From assembly GCA_023168345.1 (NCBI GenBank), contig AP025689.1, forward strand, positions 1,362,001-1,426,000: DNA of 64,000 nt, given 5' to 3'. The notes under the pieces are model-generated. The model was given only the letters and a program-made list of their open reading frames with translations. It ran no database searches and was not told the origin of the DNA. The position numbers were made by a program, and so were the translations under genes. The DNA is from Lysinibacillus sp. PLM2 (GTDB taxonomy: Bacteria; Bacillota; Bacilli; Bacillales_A; Planococcaceae). Below, one piece after another: positions 18,098-28,321 of this stretch. Each line of letters begins with the position of its first letter. Within the stretch, counting starts at the first letter, position 1.

Positions 18098-19765
18098 GTG
18101 ACAATAACAAAAAATGAAGTAATCCGAGTAATCCCCCTGGGTGGAGTTGGAGAAATCGGAAAATCGATGTACGTAATCGAAATCGATGAGGAGCTTTTTG
18201 TCGTGGACAGTGGGTTAATGTTCCCAGAAGATGAAATGCTTGGTATTGATATCGTTATTCCAGATATAACGTATTTAGAAGAGAACAAAGAAAGAGTTAA
18301 AGGGATTTTCTTAACTCATGGACATGAAGATGCTATTGGTTCAATCGCATATGTATTACAAAAAATACAAGCCCCTGTTTACGGATCAAAGCTGACGATT
18401 GCATTAGCAAAAGAACATCTAAAAGATTTACCTGCTAAACATCATGTTAAATTCTTTGAAGTAACAAATAAAAGTCGCATGAATTTTAATTCAACATATG
18501 TGACATTTTTCCATACAACTCATAGCATCCCAGATTCACTTGCTATTGTGTTCCATACTTCTGAAGGTGCAATTGTTTATACAGGTGAATTTAAATTTGA
18601 TCAATCGGCTAAAGGTAAATTTAAGCCAGATATAGCAAAAATGGCTCAATTAGGTGATGAAGGGGTATTTCTTTTACTTTCTGAATCAACGGAAGCTGAA
18701 AGACCAGGCTACACAACAAGCGAAACAGTTATAGAAGAAAAACTAGCAAAATATTTTTATTCGGCCCCTGGTCGTATTTTAGTTGCAGTATATGCTTCTA
18801 ACTTTATACGTATTCAACAAGTCTTTACTCAAGCTCAAGTGTCACATCGAAAAGTGGCTGTAGTTGGTAAAAGCTTGGAGAAAGTCATTAACATTGGTGT
18901 GAATCTTGGTTATTTAAAAATTGACGAAGAAACTTTAATACCAGTTCAGGATATCCATAAATATGAAGATGACGAAATTATTATTATTGTCACTAGCAAT
19001 CAAGGAGAACCACTTGATGCGCTAGATAAAATAGTTCGCAAGCAACACCGTGAAATCCGAATTAAAGATACTGATACAGTGCTTATTACATTTACACCTT
19101 CTCCAGGTATGGAAATTCAAATGGGGAACGCAATGAATAATTTAGCAAAAGCCGGAGCTACTGTTCTTTCAACTGATAAAAAAGTTCATGTTTCAGGACA
19201 TGGAAGCCAAGAAGATTTAAAATTAATGTTAAATCTTTTAAAACCTAAATATTTTATCCCTATGCAGGGCGAATACCGCATGTTAATTGCCCATTCTAAA
19301 TTGGCACAAGCAGTTGGAATGCAAAAATCTCAAATTTTTATTGCAGATAAAGGCGATATTGTTGAATATAAAAATGGTAAAATGCGCATGAGTGGTCGTG
19401 TACAAGCAGGCAATGTACTAATCGATGGAATTGGTGTTGGCGACGTAGGAAATATCGTACTTCGTGATAGAAAACTCCTATCTCAGGATGGTATATTCAT
19501 CGTCGTTGTAACTTTGAACCGTGCTCAAAAGAAAATCGCATCAGGTCCTGAGATATTATCACGAGGATTTGTTTATGTACGAGAATCTGAAGAGCTAATT
19601 GTGGAAGCTACAGAGCTTGCCCGTGGAGTTATTGAGAAATATGTTAGTAAAGATACATTTGAATGGACAAACATTAAACAAGAAATCCGAGATACATTAA
19701 ACACATATCTATTCCAGAAAACAAAACGACGTCCGATGATTATTCCGATTATTATGGAATATTAA
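18098..19765 (+). CDS. rnjB: Ribonuclease J2-like metallo-beta-lactamase nuclease
   Basis: A beta-CASP ribonuclease of the RNase J family, 555 residues, the family's usual length. The metallo-beta-lactamase motif reads HGHEDA at 74-79: the His that closes the HxHxDH motif in catalytic RNase J1 is replaced by Ala79. Other motifs (THSIPDS, YTGEFKFD, SGHGSQEDL) are present. The substitution, and the position between dapA and spoIIIE where B. subtilis has rnjB (ymfA), identify it as the J2 paralogue, which supports J1 in a complex. It starts at GTG behind AGGAGG. Confidence 0.93.
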   Translation: MTITKNEVIRVIPLGGVGEIGKSMYVIEIDEELFVVDSGLMFPEDEMLGIDIVIPDITYLEENKERVKGIFLTHGHEDAIGSIAYVLQKIQAPVYGSKLTIALAKEHLKDLPAKHHVKFFEVTNKSRMNFNSTYVTFFHTTHSIPDSLAIVFHTSEGAIVYTGEFKFDQSAKGKFKPDIAKMAQLGDEGVFLLLSESTEAERPGYTTSETVIEEKLAKYFYSAPGRILVAVYASNFIRIQQVFTQAQVSHRKVAVVGKSLEKVINIGVNLGYLKIDEETLIPVQDIHKYEDDEIIIIVTSNQGEPLDALDKIVRKQHREIRIKDTDTVLITFTPSPGMEIQMGNAMNNLAKAGATVLSTDKKVHVSGHGSQEDLKLMLNLLKPKYFIPMQGEYRMLIAHSKLAQAVGMQKSQIFIADKGDIVEYKNGKMRMSGRVQAGNVLIDGIGVGDVGNIVLRDRKLLSQDGIFIVVVTLNRAQKKIASGPEILSRGFVYVRESEELIVEATELARGVIEKYVSKDTFEWTNIKQEIRDTLNTYLFQKTKRRPMIIPIIMEY

Positions 19766-19796
19766 AAATCATTTAATGAGGCATGGGAAAACGTAG

Positions 19797-19845
19797 CAAA
19801 AAGGGATTTTCTTAACCGAATAAACGGCTAAGGAAATCCTTTTTT
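19797..19845 (+). terminator. Rho-independent terminator after rnjB
   Basis: A long stem of about 20 bp with small mismatches (AAAAAGGGATTTTCTTA side against TAAGGAAATCC) ends in six T. Confidence 0.9.
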
Positions 19846-19889
19846 CTTAAATAGACGTATAGATTTCATTACAGAATTGGGTGAAGTAA

Positions 19890-22187
19890 ATGGCAGAAAA
19901 TAAGAAAAGACCTTCTACAAAGGCAAAGTCTAAGGGTGGGCCACTAATTTTTGAAATTATTGGTTTACTACTCATTGCATTTGGAATTATTGTTTATTTT
20001 GAATTTGGTGTTGTAGGAAGTGTAGTTCAATCAGCATCAATGTTTCTCTTCGGAAATTTATATATCCTACTCCCATTTTTCTCTGTATTTCTAGCATTAT
20101 TATTAATGATACAGAGAAAAGGAATTACATTTAAAGATCGAATTATACAAGGATCAATTTTAATCATTTGTAGCTTGTCAATCTTTAGTCATAGCTTTTT
20201 ATTTGAAGACTTAACCAGAAGTGATGCAATTGTGACGGATTCTGTTTTCCGTGAGACGTGGAAAATTTTAATTGATAATGGAGGAATTGCCAATCGCAGT
20301 AATGCTCTTGGTGGTGGTATGGTAGGAGCATTGCTCTTTAGTTTATTCCATGTATTATTTGATGCGGGCGGTGCTAAGGTAGCAGCTTGGGTAATTTTAT
20401 TTATCGGCTTGATTTTAATAACTGGTAAAGCACTTATTCCATTTATTTTTGAAAAAGTACCAGAAATAAAGAAAAAATTCGCTAGAAAAAGGAAGAATAA
20501 GCGCAGTAGTGGTAAAAGGGAATCAAACCGAACGAAGCGTCCGGTTCAAAAGGAAGAGTCACCAGCAAATGAAATTGTCGCAACAAGCATGGAAGAGCCA
20601 CCTGTCGTTTATCAAGAGGCAGAACCCATTGAAGAACCGAAAATCTCTGCTTTTACGCAAAATATAAAAATGGATATGACAGAAAAGATTGAAGAAGAAC
20701 CTGTATTAGATGAAGAATTTGAAGATGCATTAAAACAATCGGTGGAAACAAATATTGAAAATACAGACTATGTTTTACCATCGATGAATTTACTGCAACT
20801 CCCACCAGCACATGATCAAAGTGGTGAATATTCAGTGATTCAGATGAATGCAAAAAAGTTAGAACAAACTTTCTCAAGCTTTGGTGTAAAAGCAAGAGTA
20901 ACACAAGTACATCTAGGCCCTGCCGTTACGAAGTACGAGATATTACCAGATGTTGGTGTAAAGGTTAGTAAAATTGTAAGTCTGCAAGATGACTTAGCAT
21001 TGGCACTTGCAGCAAAGGACATACGTATGGAAGCACCAATTCCAGGTAAATCAGCCATTGGAATTGAAGTTCCAAATAGTGAAATAGCCATTGTTACATT
21101 GAGAGAAGTACTAGAGGCAAAAGAAAATAACCGACCAGATTCAAAACTGTTAATCGGTTTTGGTCGTGATATTACAGGGGAAGCCATCCTAGCTGAATTA
21201 AATAAAATGCCACATTTACTAGTTGCTGGATCAACTGGTAGTGGTAAATCAGTATGTATAAACGGAATAATCGTTTCGATTTTAATGCGTGCTGCTCCAC
21301 ATGAAGTGAAAATGATGCTTATTGACCCGAAAATGGTAGAATTAAATGTTTACAACGGAATACCTCATTTGTTAGCTCCAGTAGTAACGGATGCGCGGAA
21401 AGCATCACAGGCGTTACAAAAAGTTGTATCCGAAATGGAAAGAAGATACGATCTGTTTTCTCATACTGGGACAAGGAATATTAAAAGCTACAATGACCAT
21501 GTACAAGCGTTTAATGAAGAAAACGATGAAAAACATCCGAAACTACCATACATTGTTGTTGTTATTGATGAGTTAGCAGACTTAATGATGGTTGCTTCGC
21601 ATGATGTTGAAGATTCAATAACACGTTTAGCTCAAATGGCACGAGCAGCTGGAATTCATTTAATCATCGCAACTCAAAGACCATCTGTAGATGTTATTAC
21701 TGGTGTCATCAAAGCAAATATCCCATCCCGTATTGCTTTTGCCGTATCATCTGCAGTCGACTCGCGCACAATATTGGATACAGGCGGTGCTGAAAGACTT
21801 TTAGGAAGAGGTGATATGTTATTCTTACCTGCAGGGTCGTCTAAGCCTGTCCGTGTTCAAGGTGCTTTTGTTTCAGATTCAGAAGTTGAATCGGTTGTTG
21901 ATTTTGTTATAGAACAGCAAAAGGCACAATATGACGAATCCATGATTCCTTCAGACGAGCCAGAAAAAACGCTAGAAGAAGAGACAGATGAGTTATATGA
22001 TGAAGCTGTTCAATTAGTATTAGAAATGCAAACTGCTTCCGTATCCATGTTACAAAGACGCTTTAGAATAGGCTATTCAAGGGCAGCGAGGATTGTCGAT
22101 CAGATGGAAGCTCGTGGGGTTGTTGGACCACCTGATGGGTCAAGGCCACGCCAAGTTTTGGTAAATAAGTCTAGTGTTGAACAATAA
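19890..22187 (+). CDS. spoIIIE: FtsK/SpoIIIE family DNA translocase
   Basis: A 765-residue DNA pump that in sporulating Bacillales moves the forespore chromosome through the septum. About four N-terminal transmembrane segments (residues 20-190) are followed by a charged linker (about 195-290). The FtsK motor follows, with Walker A GSTGSGKS at 447-454, a Walker B region near [12 protein letters not shown] and the [12 protein letters not shown] motif. The C-terminal gamma winged-helix domain contains [19 protein letters not shown], which reads chromosome polarity sequences. Location upstream of ymfC matches B. subtilis spoIIIE. The tepA gene that neighbours it there is missing. Confidence 0.94.
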   Translation: MAENKKRPSTKAKSKGGPLIFEIIGLLLIAFGIIVYFEFGVVGSVVQSASMFLFGNLYILLPFFSVFLALLLMIQRKGITFKDRIIQGSILIICSLSIFSHSFLFEDLTRSDAIVTDSVFRETWKILIDNGGIANRSNALGGGMVGALLFSLFHVLFDAGGAKVAAWVILFIGLILITGKALIPFIFEKVPEIKKKFARKRKNKRSSGKRESNRTKRPVQKEESPANEIVATSMEEPPVVYQEAEPIEEPKISAFTQNIKMDMTEKIEEEPVLDEEFEDALKQSVETNIENTDYVLPSMNLLQLPPAHDQSGEYSVIQMNAKKLEQTFSSFGVKARVTQVHLGPAVTKYEILPDVGVKVSKIVSLQDDLALALAAKDIRMEAPIPGKSAIGIEVPNSEIAIVTLREVLEAKENNRPDSKLLIGFGRDITGEAILAELNKMPHLLVAGSTGSGKSVCINGIIVSILMRAAPHEVKMMLIDPKMVELNVYNGIPHLLAPVVTDARKASQALQKVVSEMERRYDLFSHTGTRNIKSYNDHVQAFNEENDEKHPKLPYIVVVIDELADLMMVASHDVEDSITRLAQMARAAGIHLIIATQRPSVDVITGVIKANIPSRIAFAVSSAVDSRTILDTGGAERLLGRGDMLFLPAGSSKPVRVQGAFVSDSEVESVVDFVIEQQKAQYDESMIPSDEPEKTLEEETDELYDEAVQLVLEMQTASVSMLQRRFRIGYSRAARIVDQMEARGVVGPPDGSRPRQVLVNKSSVEQ

Positions 22188-22333
22188 TCATAGCGAAATA
22201 ATAGGTCAAATATTCGTAATTTTTAACAATTATTGCTGTTTAAATCTATTACAGTACAGAATTTTCAATAAATCTATTTTCTTTGTGAAATAAAAATGAT
22301 ATAGTAATTGACGATTAGTAGGAATGTTCAACA

Positions 22334-22345
22334 TCAGATGTCTGA
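22334..22345 (+). promoter_or_regulatory. Perfect palindrome upstream of the GntR gene
   Basis: TCAGATGTCTGA lies 18 nt before the ymfC start, inside the presumed transcribed leader. A -10-like TATAGT is near 22301. It is a plausible autoregulatory operator for the downstream GntR protein. Confidence 0.35.
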
Positions 22346-22363
22346 CCTCTTGGTGGTGATTTT

Positions 22364-23095
22364 ATGTCAATAAAAGCTGACCATCGTCATTTATATCTAC
22401 AAGTTATCGATCGATTAAAATCGGATATAGCAAAAGGTATCTATCCTGAAAATGAAAGGATGCCTTCTGAATTCGAACTATCGAAAGAACTTGGAGTTAG
22501 TCGTGCAACTTTACGTGAGGCGTTACGACTATTGGAAGAAGAAAATATAATTATTCGTCGTCACGGTGTAGGTACTTTTGTTAATCCAAAACCAGTGTTT
22601 ACATCTGGTATTGAGCAATTAACGAGTATCTCATCGATGATTGAAAATGCGGGAATGACACCTGGAATGAGATTTCTTAGTGCACAGGAAGAGCGTGCAA
22701 CTGAGGAGGACATAGAAAGATTTAACTGCAATGTAAATGAAAGCGTTGTTAAAATTGAACGGGTAAAAACTGCAGATGGAGAACCGGTTGTTTATTGCAT
22801 CGATAAAGTACCAGCTGCCTATTTACCTTGTGACTTTCTTCAAAACAATAATGCAGATTCTATTTTCTCTTCACTTGAACAAAGTGGTGAAATTCACATC
22901 GCTTATGCGGTAACCTTCATTGATCCGCATGTGTACCATGAAGAAGTTTCACCCATTCTAAATTGTGGAAAAGAAACAGCATTACTAGTCTTAAAGCAAC
23001 TTCATTATGACGACAATGACCGTGTAGTACTTTTTTCAAAAAATTTTTTTCGGGCTGATAAATTCAGTTTCCATGTAATACGTAAAAGGGTGTAG
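22364..23095 (+). CDS. ymfC: GntR/HutC family transcriptional regulator YmfC
   Basis: A 243-residue repressor-type protein with an N-terminal winged helix ([31 protein letters not shown], residues about 30-60, ending in the wing RRHGVGTFV) and a C-terminal UTRA ligand-binding domain. The next gene starts only 49 nt later and encodes the nucleoside-binding lipoprotein. The regulator is therefore probably cotranscribed with, and may control, the nucleoside transporter. A nucleoside or purine ligand would be a guess. Confidence 0.88.
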   Translation: MSIKADHRHLYLQVIDRLKSDIAKGIYPENERMPSEFELSKELGVSRATLREALRLLEEENIIIRRHGVGTFVNPKPVFTSGIEQLTSISSMIENAGMTPGMRFLSAQEERATEEDIERFNCNVNESVVKIERVKTADGEPVVYCIDKVPAAYLPCDFLQNNNADSIFSSLEQSGEIHIAYAVTFIDPHVYHEEVSPILNCGKETALLVLKQLHYDDNDRVVLFSKNFFRADKFSFHVIRKRV

Positions 23096-23144
23096 AACAT
23101 TCTTTTCCTGCTAATTACTAAATCCTTATGGGGGGAACTTAATA

Positions 23145-24221
23145 ATGAAAAAACGTAAGTTTGGTTTCGCAATGGCAAGTCTTTTAGCTGTTGGTACTTT
23201 ACTTGGCGCTTGTGGTGCTAAAGAAGAAGCTGACACAACAACTACTACAGATGATGAAGCGACAACAGAAGAAACACCGTCTGACTTCTCTGTAGCAATG
23301 GTTACTGACGTAGGTGGTATTGATGACAAATCATTCAACCAATCTGCTTGGGAAGGTATTAAGAAATTTGGTGAAGATAATGGCTTAGAAGAAGGTGACG
23401 GTGGTTACGCTTACCTACAATCTAATTCTGACGCTGATTATAACACGAACTTAAATAGCTTATTACGTCGTGATTTTAGCTTAGTTTTCGGTGTTGGGTT
23501 CATGATGGGCGATGCTGTATTAGAAATCGCTGAACAACAACCAGATGCCAAACTAGCAATCATTGACTCAGTTGCAGAAGCTCCAAACGTGGCTTCAATT
23601 CTTTTCAAAGAGCATGAAGGTTCATTCTTAGCAGGTGTGGTTGCAGGTAGCATGACTAAAACTGGTAAAGTTGGATTTATCGGTGGTATGGAAAGCGAAG
23701 TAGTCAAACGTTTTGAAGTTGGTTTCGTAGCTGGTGTTGAAGCTGTTAACCCTGATGTTGATGTTGAAATTTACTATTCAGGTGCATTCGACAAAGCTGA
23801 ACTTGGTAAAACTGCTGCAAACGGTATGTACTCTTCAGGCGTAGATATTATTTTCCACGCTGCTGGTGCTACTGGTAACGGTGTATTTACTGAAGCAAAA
23901 GAACGTAAAGAAGCAGATCCAAATGCTAACGTTTGGGTAATCGGTGTTGACTCTGACCAATATGCAGAAGGTCAAGTAGACGAAGATACAAACATTACTT
24001 TAACTTCAATGTTAAAACGCGTTGACGTAGCAGTACAAGACATCGCTAAACAAGCTATGGAAGGTAACTTCCCTGGTGGAGAAACTGTTGTTTACGGTTT
24101 AGCAGATAATGGTGTTGATATTGCTGACTCTCGCGGTGCAATTCCTCAAGAAGTATTAGATTTAGTTGAAGAATACAAAACAAAAATCGTTAACGGTGAA
24201 ATCACTGTTCCTGATAAATAA
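23145..24221 (+). CDS. nupN: BMP family nucleoside-binding lipoprotein
   Basis: A 358-residue substrate-binding lipoprotein of the BMP/PnrA-like family. The signal peptide ends in the lipobox LGAC with the lipidated Cys at residue 23, followed by a Thr/Asp/Glu-rich tether. The mature domain has VAMVTDVGGIDDKSFNQSAW, the family's nucleoside-site motif with the conserved Asp residues. With the ATPase and two permeases that follow it resembles the guanosine transporter NupNOPQ (YufNOPQ) of B. subtilis. Codon use is highly biased, suggesting strong expression. A terminator follows, so the binding protein can be made in excess over the membrane parts. Confidence 0.92.
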   Translation: MKKRKFGFAMASLLAVGTLLGACGAKEEADTTTTTDDEATTEETPSDFSVAMVTDVGGIDDKSFNQSAWEGIKKFGEDNGLEEGDGGYAYLQSNSDADYNTNLNSLLRRDFSLVFGVGFMMGDAVLEIAEQQPDAKLAIIDSVAEAPNVASILFKEHEGSFLAGVVAGSMTKTGKVGFIGGMESEVVKRFEVGFVAGVEAVNPDVDVEIYYSGAFDKAELGKTAANGMYSSGVDIIFHAAGATGNGVFTEAKERKEADPNANVWVIGVDSDQYAEGQVDEDTNITLTSMLKRVDVAVQDIAKQAMEGNFPGGETVVYGLADNGVDIADSRGAIPQEVLDLVEEYKTKIVNGEITVPDK

Positions 24222-24242
24222 AATACACTCTAAGATATTCCT

Positions 24243-24282
24243 CATCATAGGGGCTAGACTATCTAGTCTCTATGATGTTTTT
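24243..24282 (+). terminator. Terminator/attenuator between lipoprotein and nupO
   Basis: CATCATAG-GG-CTAGA pairs with TCTAG and CTATGATG, followed by five T. The stem is long and partly mismatched. Partial read-through would set lipoprotein to transporter stoichiometry. Confidence 0.75.
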
Positions 24283-24393
24283 ATGGATATCGATAAACAC
24301 CATGTAGACTTTTTATAAAAGTTAGGATAAAAATTAAATATTCAAATACATTATTACATACACAATAAACAAAACTATATCGGAGATTGATAG

Positions 24394-24477
24394 ATGAAAG
24401 GATTACTCTATTGTTTAAATAGCTCCTTTCATGTGTTAATTGATGGAACCTCTATTTTGGACAAGGGAGTGAAATGA
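24394..24477 (+). CDS. Candidate 27-residue leader ORF overlapping nupO
   Basis: An ATG 8 nt after GGAG opens a 27-codon frame (MKGLLYCLNSSFHVL...) that ends at TGA 24475-24477, overlapping the start of nupO. Its first and middle codons form a perfect 9-bp stem (ATGAAAGGA 24394-24402 / TCCTTTCAT 24424-24432) with an inner CTATT/AATAG helix. The ribosome binding site, overlap and hairpin suggest a translationally coupled leader peptide. No homologue is recognised. It could equally be a chance frame in a structured leader. Confidence 0.35.
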   Translation: MKGLLYCLNSSFHVLIDGTSILDKGVK

Positions 24478-26018
24478 TGGAATATGTAATTGAAATGCTT
24501 GGAATCAGGAAAGAGTTTGGCGGATTCGTAGCAAATAACAATATCACCCTCCAAGTAAAAAAAGGCGAAATCCATGCTCTTTTAGGTGAAAATGGTGCTG
24601 GAAAGTCTACGTTGATGAACGTGTTATTTGGTCTCTATCAACCAGAAGGTGGAGAAATTCGAGTAAAAGGAAAAACTGTTAAAATAACGGATCCGAATGT
24701 TGCGAATGATTTAGGGATTGGAATGGTTCATCAACACTTTATGTTAGTTGATAAATTTTCAGTTACTGAAAATATTATTTTAGGGGCAGAGCCAACAAAA
24801 CTTGGTGTAGTTAATATAAAAAAGGCTGCAAAAGAAATTCAAGCACTCTCTGAGAAATATAGTCTAGATGTGGATCCATATGCAAAGATTGAAGATATTT
24901 CTGTTGGAATGCAACAGCGTGTAGAAATATTGAAAACTTTATATCGTGGAGCAGATATAATAATTTTTGATGAACCGACAGCTTCTTTAACACCACAAGA
25001 AATTTCAGAATTAATGCAAATTATGAAGCGTCTCGTTGAAGAAGGTAAATCAATTATTTTAATTACTCATAAGCTTAAAGAAATAATGGAAGTTTCTGAT
25101 CGTGTAACAATCATTCGTAAAGGTGAAGGGATTGGGACAGTGGTGACCGCTGATACAAATCCTGATCAGCTAGCTGAAATGATGGTTGGTCGCCAAGTAA
25201 CATTTAAAACCGAAAAAGGTCCAGCTAATCCAACAGAAGAAGCATTACATATAGAAGATTTAGTAGTGCTTGACTATCGTGGTATTGAAAAAGTAAAGCA
25301 TTTAAATTTATCTGTTCGTAAAGGTGAAATTGTCGGGATTGCAGGAATTGATGGCAATGGTCAGTCCGAATTAATAGAGGCAATTACTGGTCTTCGCAAA
25401 GTGAAGAGTGGGAAAGTTATTATGAACGGACAAGATGTTACGAATAAAAAACCACGTAAAATTACCGAAACAGGCTTGGGACATATTCCGTCTGATCGAC
25501 ATAAACACGGTCTTGTTCTTGATTTTACAATTGGTCATAACATGGTGTTACAAACATATTACCGAGAGCCATTCTCAAAATTTGGCATTATGAACTATAA
25601 AGAAATTTCAAAAAAGGCAAATAAAATTATTGAGCAATATGACGTTCGTACTGGCCATGGTGAAATATCACCAGCTCGTTCTTTATCTGGTGGTAACCAG
25701 CAAAAGGCGATTATTGGTCGTGAAGTCGATCGTAATCCAGAATTGTTAATTGCAGCGCTTCCAACACGTGGGTTAGACGTTGGTGCGATTGAATTTATTC
25801 ATCAAAAATTAATCGAGCAACGAGATAAAGGAAAAGCGGTCCTTCTAATTTCATTCGAACTAGATGAAGTAATGAACGTTTCTGATCGCATTGCAGTTAT
25901 TCATGATGGTGAAATTGTTGATATTGTGTTGCCTAATGAAACAGATGAACAAGAATTAGGTTTATTAATGGCTGGTCAACAAAGAACTGGGACTAGCGTG
26001 ATAAAGGGGGACGAATAA
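24477..26018 (+). CDS. nupO: Nucleoside ABC transporter ATPase with two ABC domains
   Basis: A 513-residue ATPase with two fused nucleotide-binding domains, as in RbsA/NupO-type importers. The first has GENGAGKST at 37-45, the ISVGMQQRVEIL signature and IIFDEPTASLTP. The second has the degenerate Walker A GIDGNGQSEL and the signature LSGGNQQK. The second of two adjacent ATGs (24477) is favoured by spacing from GGGAG. It energises NupP and NupQ and ends 1 bp before nupP. Confidence 0.95.
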   Translation: MEYVIEMLGIRKEFGGFVANNNITLQVKKGEIHALLGENGAGKSTLMNVLFGLYQPEGGEIRVKGKTVKITDPNVANDLGIGMVHQHFMLVDKFSVTENIILGAEPTKLGVVNIKKAAKEIQALSEKYSLDVDPYAKIEDISVGMQQRVEILKTLYRGADIIIFDEPTASLTPQEISELMQIMKRLVEEGKSIILITHKLKEIMEVSDRVTIIRKGEGIGTVVTADTNPDQLAEMMVGRQVTFKTEKGPANPTEEALHIEDLVVLDYRGIEKVKHLNLSVRKGEIVGIAGIDGNGQSELIEAITGLRKVKSGKVIMNGQDVTNKKPRKITETGLGHIPSDRHKHGLVLDFTIGHNMVLQTYYREPFSKFGIMNYKEISKKANKIIEQYDVRTGHGEISPARSLSGGNQQKAIIGREVDRNPELLIAALPTRGLDVGAIEFIHQKLIEQRDKGKAVLLISFELDEVMNVSDRIAVIHDGEIVDIVLPNETDEQELGLLMAGQQRTGTSVIKGDE

Positions 26019-26019
26019 T

Positions 26020-27069
26020 ATGTCAAATCGAGTAGTCAATATTCTCGTTCCTATCGTTTCCGTAATTGTTGGTCTAATAGTTGGTGCGATTGTAATGGTT
26101 GCATCTGGTTATAGTCCTACAGAAGGCTATATTGCATTATGGAATGGTATTTTTGGAGATTCTTATACAATTGGTGAGTCGATTCGTCAAATCACACCAT
26201 ATATTTTATCTGGTCTAGCGGTTGCTTTTGCTTTCCGTACTGGTTTATTTAATATTGGTGTTGAAGGTCAATTATTAGCAGGTTGGACTGCAGCAGCTTA
26301 TGTAGGTTATGCAGTTGAAGGATTGCCTAACTTTATCCACCTGCCGTTAGCTTTACTTGCAGCAGCTGCTGCGGGAGCATTTTGGGCATTTATCGTAGGG
26401 TTCTTAAAAGCAAGATTATCAGTACATGAAGTTATTACGTCAATTATGATGAACTATATCGCTCTTCATGTAACGAATGCGTTAATAAAGGTATGGTCTG
26501 ATGGCGGAGATAAAACTGAAAAAATTCAAGAATCTGCATCTTTGCGTTCACCGTTTTTAGAATCCATCACAGAATATTCTCGTCTACACTGGGGAATCAT
26601 TGTGGCACTACTTATGGTTGCAGTGATGTGGTTCATTTTAGATAAAACGACTCGTGGATATGAGTTGAAGGCTGTTGGATTTAACTCACAAGCAGCGGAA
26701 TACTCTGGGATGAATGTGAAAAAGAATATTATACTAGCGATGACGATTTCTGGTATATTTGCCGGTCTTGCTGGTGCAATGGAAGCCCTTGGTACATTCG
26801 AATATGCGTCCACTAAAGGTGGCTTTACTGGAATCGGCTTTGATGGAATCGCTGTTGCCTTATTAGGTGCAAATACACCGCTTGGGGTTGTATTTGGAGC
26901 AACACTATTTGGATCATTGAAGTTTGGTGCTAATAATATGCCAAACGAAGCGGGTATTCCAGTTGAGCTAGTTGAAATTGTAATCGCCTTAATCATTTTC
27001 TTTGTAGCATCTGGTTATGTTATTCGTTTATTATTCCAAAAATTTGGTAAGAAAAAGGAGGGGAAATAA
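26020..27069 (+). CDS. nupP: Nucleoside ABC transporter permease NupP
   Basis: A 349-residue inner-membrane permease of the BPD_transp_2 (ribose/nucleoside) type with roughly eight to ten transmembrane segments. It carries the typical stretches FRTGLFNIGVEGQLLAG, VHEVITSIMMNYIAL and FDGIAVALLGANTPLGV. The ATG is preceded by AAGGGGG. It pairs with NupQ to form the channel. Confidence 0.95.
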   Translation: MSNRVVNILVPIVSVIVGLIVGAIVMVASGYSPTEGYIALWNGIFGDSYTIGESIRQITPYILSGLAVAFAFRTGLFNIGVEGQLLAGWTAAAYVGYAVEGLPNFIHLPLALLAAAAAGAFWAFIVGFLKARLSVHEVITSIMMNYIALHVTNALIKVWSDGGDKTEKIQESASLRSPFLESITEYSRLHWGIIVALLMVAVMWFILDKTTRGYELKAVGFNSQAAEYSGMNVKKNIILAMTISGIFAGLAGAMEALGTFEYASTKGGFTGIGFDGIAVALLGANTPLGVVFGATLFGSLKFGANNMPNEAGIPVELVEIVIALIIFFVASGYVIRLLFQKFGKKKEGK

Positions 27070-27070
27070 T

Positions 27071-28030
27071 ATGAGTTTTATGGAAGTATTATATTTTATT
27101 GTCCCTTCTGCAATTTTTTATGCCGCACCATTAATTTTAGGTGCAATCGGTGCTCTTTTCTCTGAACGTTCAGGTGTTGTGAACATCGGGGTTGAAGGGA
27201 TCATGGTCATCGGTGCATTTGTTGGGATTGTCTTTAATCTATTCACAGCAGATATGCTAGGTGGCTTTACACCATGGGCATCCTTATTAGCTGCGATGAT
27301 CGCTGGGGCTATCTTCTCCCTATTTTTAGCGATTCCCGCTGTCTCTTTCCGAGCAGATCAAACAGTTACTGGGGTAGCGTTAAATATGCTAGGGATTGCA
27401 ATTGCGTTATTTTTAGTAAAAATTATTTTCGATAAAGGGCAAACAGACTTTATTACTCAACGTTTCCCTCGTTTCAATATTCCTTTTTTAGAGGATATTC
27501 CAGTTATTGGACCAATGTTCTTTAAAAATGTGTATGGTACGTCTATTTTAGCCATTGCTGTTGCAATAATCGCATGGTTTGTAATTTTCAAAACACCATT
27601 TGGTTTACGTCTACGTTCTGTTGGGGAGCATCCAATGGCTGCAGATACGATGGGGATCAATGTTACAAAAATGCGTTATATTGGTGTAATGATTTCAGGT
27701 GCATTAGCTGGTATTGGTGGTGCAATATACGCGCAAACAATTACAAATGATTTCGGACACGCGACAATTAGTGGTCAAGGATTTATGGCTATTGCTGCCT
27801 TAATCTTTGGTAAATGGCATCCAATCGGAGCGATGGGTGCAGCACTATTCTTTGGTCTTGCACAAGCACTTAGTATTGCTGGGTCTTCGATACCAGTTAT
27901 TCAAGACATCCCATCGGTATATTTATTAATATTGCCATATGTCTTAACAATTTTAGCCCTTGCAGGCTTCATCGGAAAAGCAGTAGCACCAAAAGCAAGT
28001 GGCATTCCTTATATAAAAGGACAAAGATAA
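27071..28030 (+). CDS. nupQ: Nucleoside ABC transporter permease NupQ
   Basis: The second permease, 319 residues, of the same family, with the typical FSERSGVVNIGVEGIMVIGAF and VTGVALNMLGIAI segments. The start is set at ATG 27071 behind AGGAGGGG. The longer in-frame ATG at 27017 lies within nupP and would add 18 residues that do not look like the family. It abuts nupP and ends before a strong terminator, closing the transporter operon. Confidence 0.95.
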   Translation: MSFMEVLYFIVPSAIFYAAPLILGAIGALFSERSGVVNIGVEGIMVIGAFVGIVFNLFTADMLGGFTPWASLLAAMIAGAIFSLFLAIPAVSFRADQTVTGVALNMLGIAIALFLVKIIFDKGQTDFITQRFPRFNIPFLEDIPVIGPMFFKNVYGTSILAIAVAIIAWFVIFKTPFGLRLRSVGEHPMAADTMGINVTKMRYIGVMISGALAGIGGAIYAQTITNDFGHATISGQGFMAIAALIFGKWHPIGAMGAALFFGLAQALSIAGSSIPVIQDIPSVYLLILPYVLTILALAGFIGKAVAPKASGIPYIKGQR

Positions 28031-28066
28031 GAAATTTAGTAATATTCTCTCATTGTACCTATCCAA

Positions 28067-28101
28067 AAAAGCCGAGCAATTTAACTGCTCGGCTTTTAAT
28101 T
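28067..28101 (+). terminator. Rho-independent terminator after nupQ
   Basis: A 12-bp perfect stem AAAAGCCGAGCA/TGCTCGGCTTTT. Confidence 0.9.
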
Positions 28102-28321
28102 ATTCTTCGGTTTTTCACATCGTTTTTTTCATAATAATCTGCAAAAATAATTAAATACATATAAACTTTTGCATAAACCATAATAAGAAATGTATAGTAG
28201 TGTTATGAATTGTTATTATTTAGTTCTTTGGTGATAATTTGCCAATCAATGGGCTCATAAATAATATTTTCATCAACATGAGTCAAACTATTCGAAATTT
28301 AAGGCAGGAAGGGGTATTTTT

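Noticed and set aside
17872..18288. Minus-strand 138-codon frame upstream of rnjB
   Set aside because: It is antisense to the rnjB leader and start, and is low in complexity (Ser/Ile-rich), with no homology recognised.
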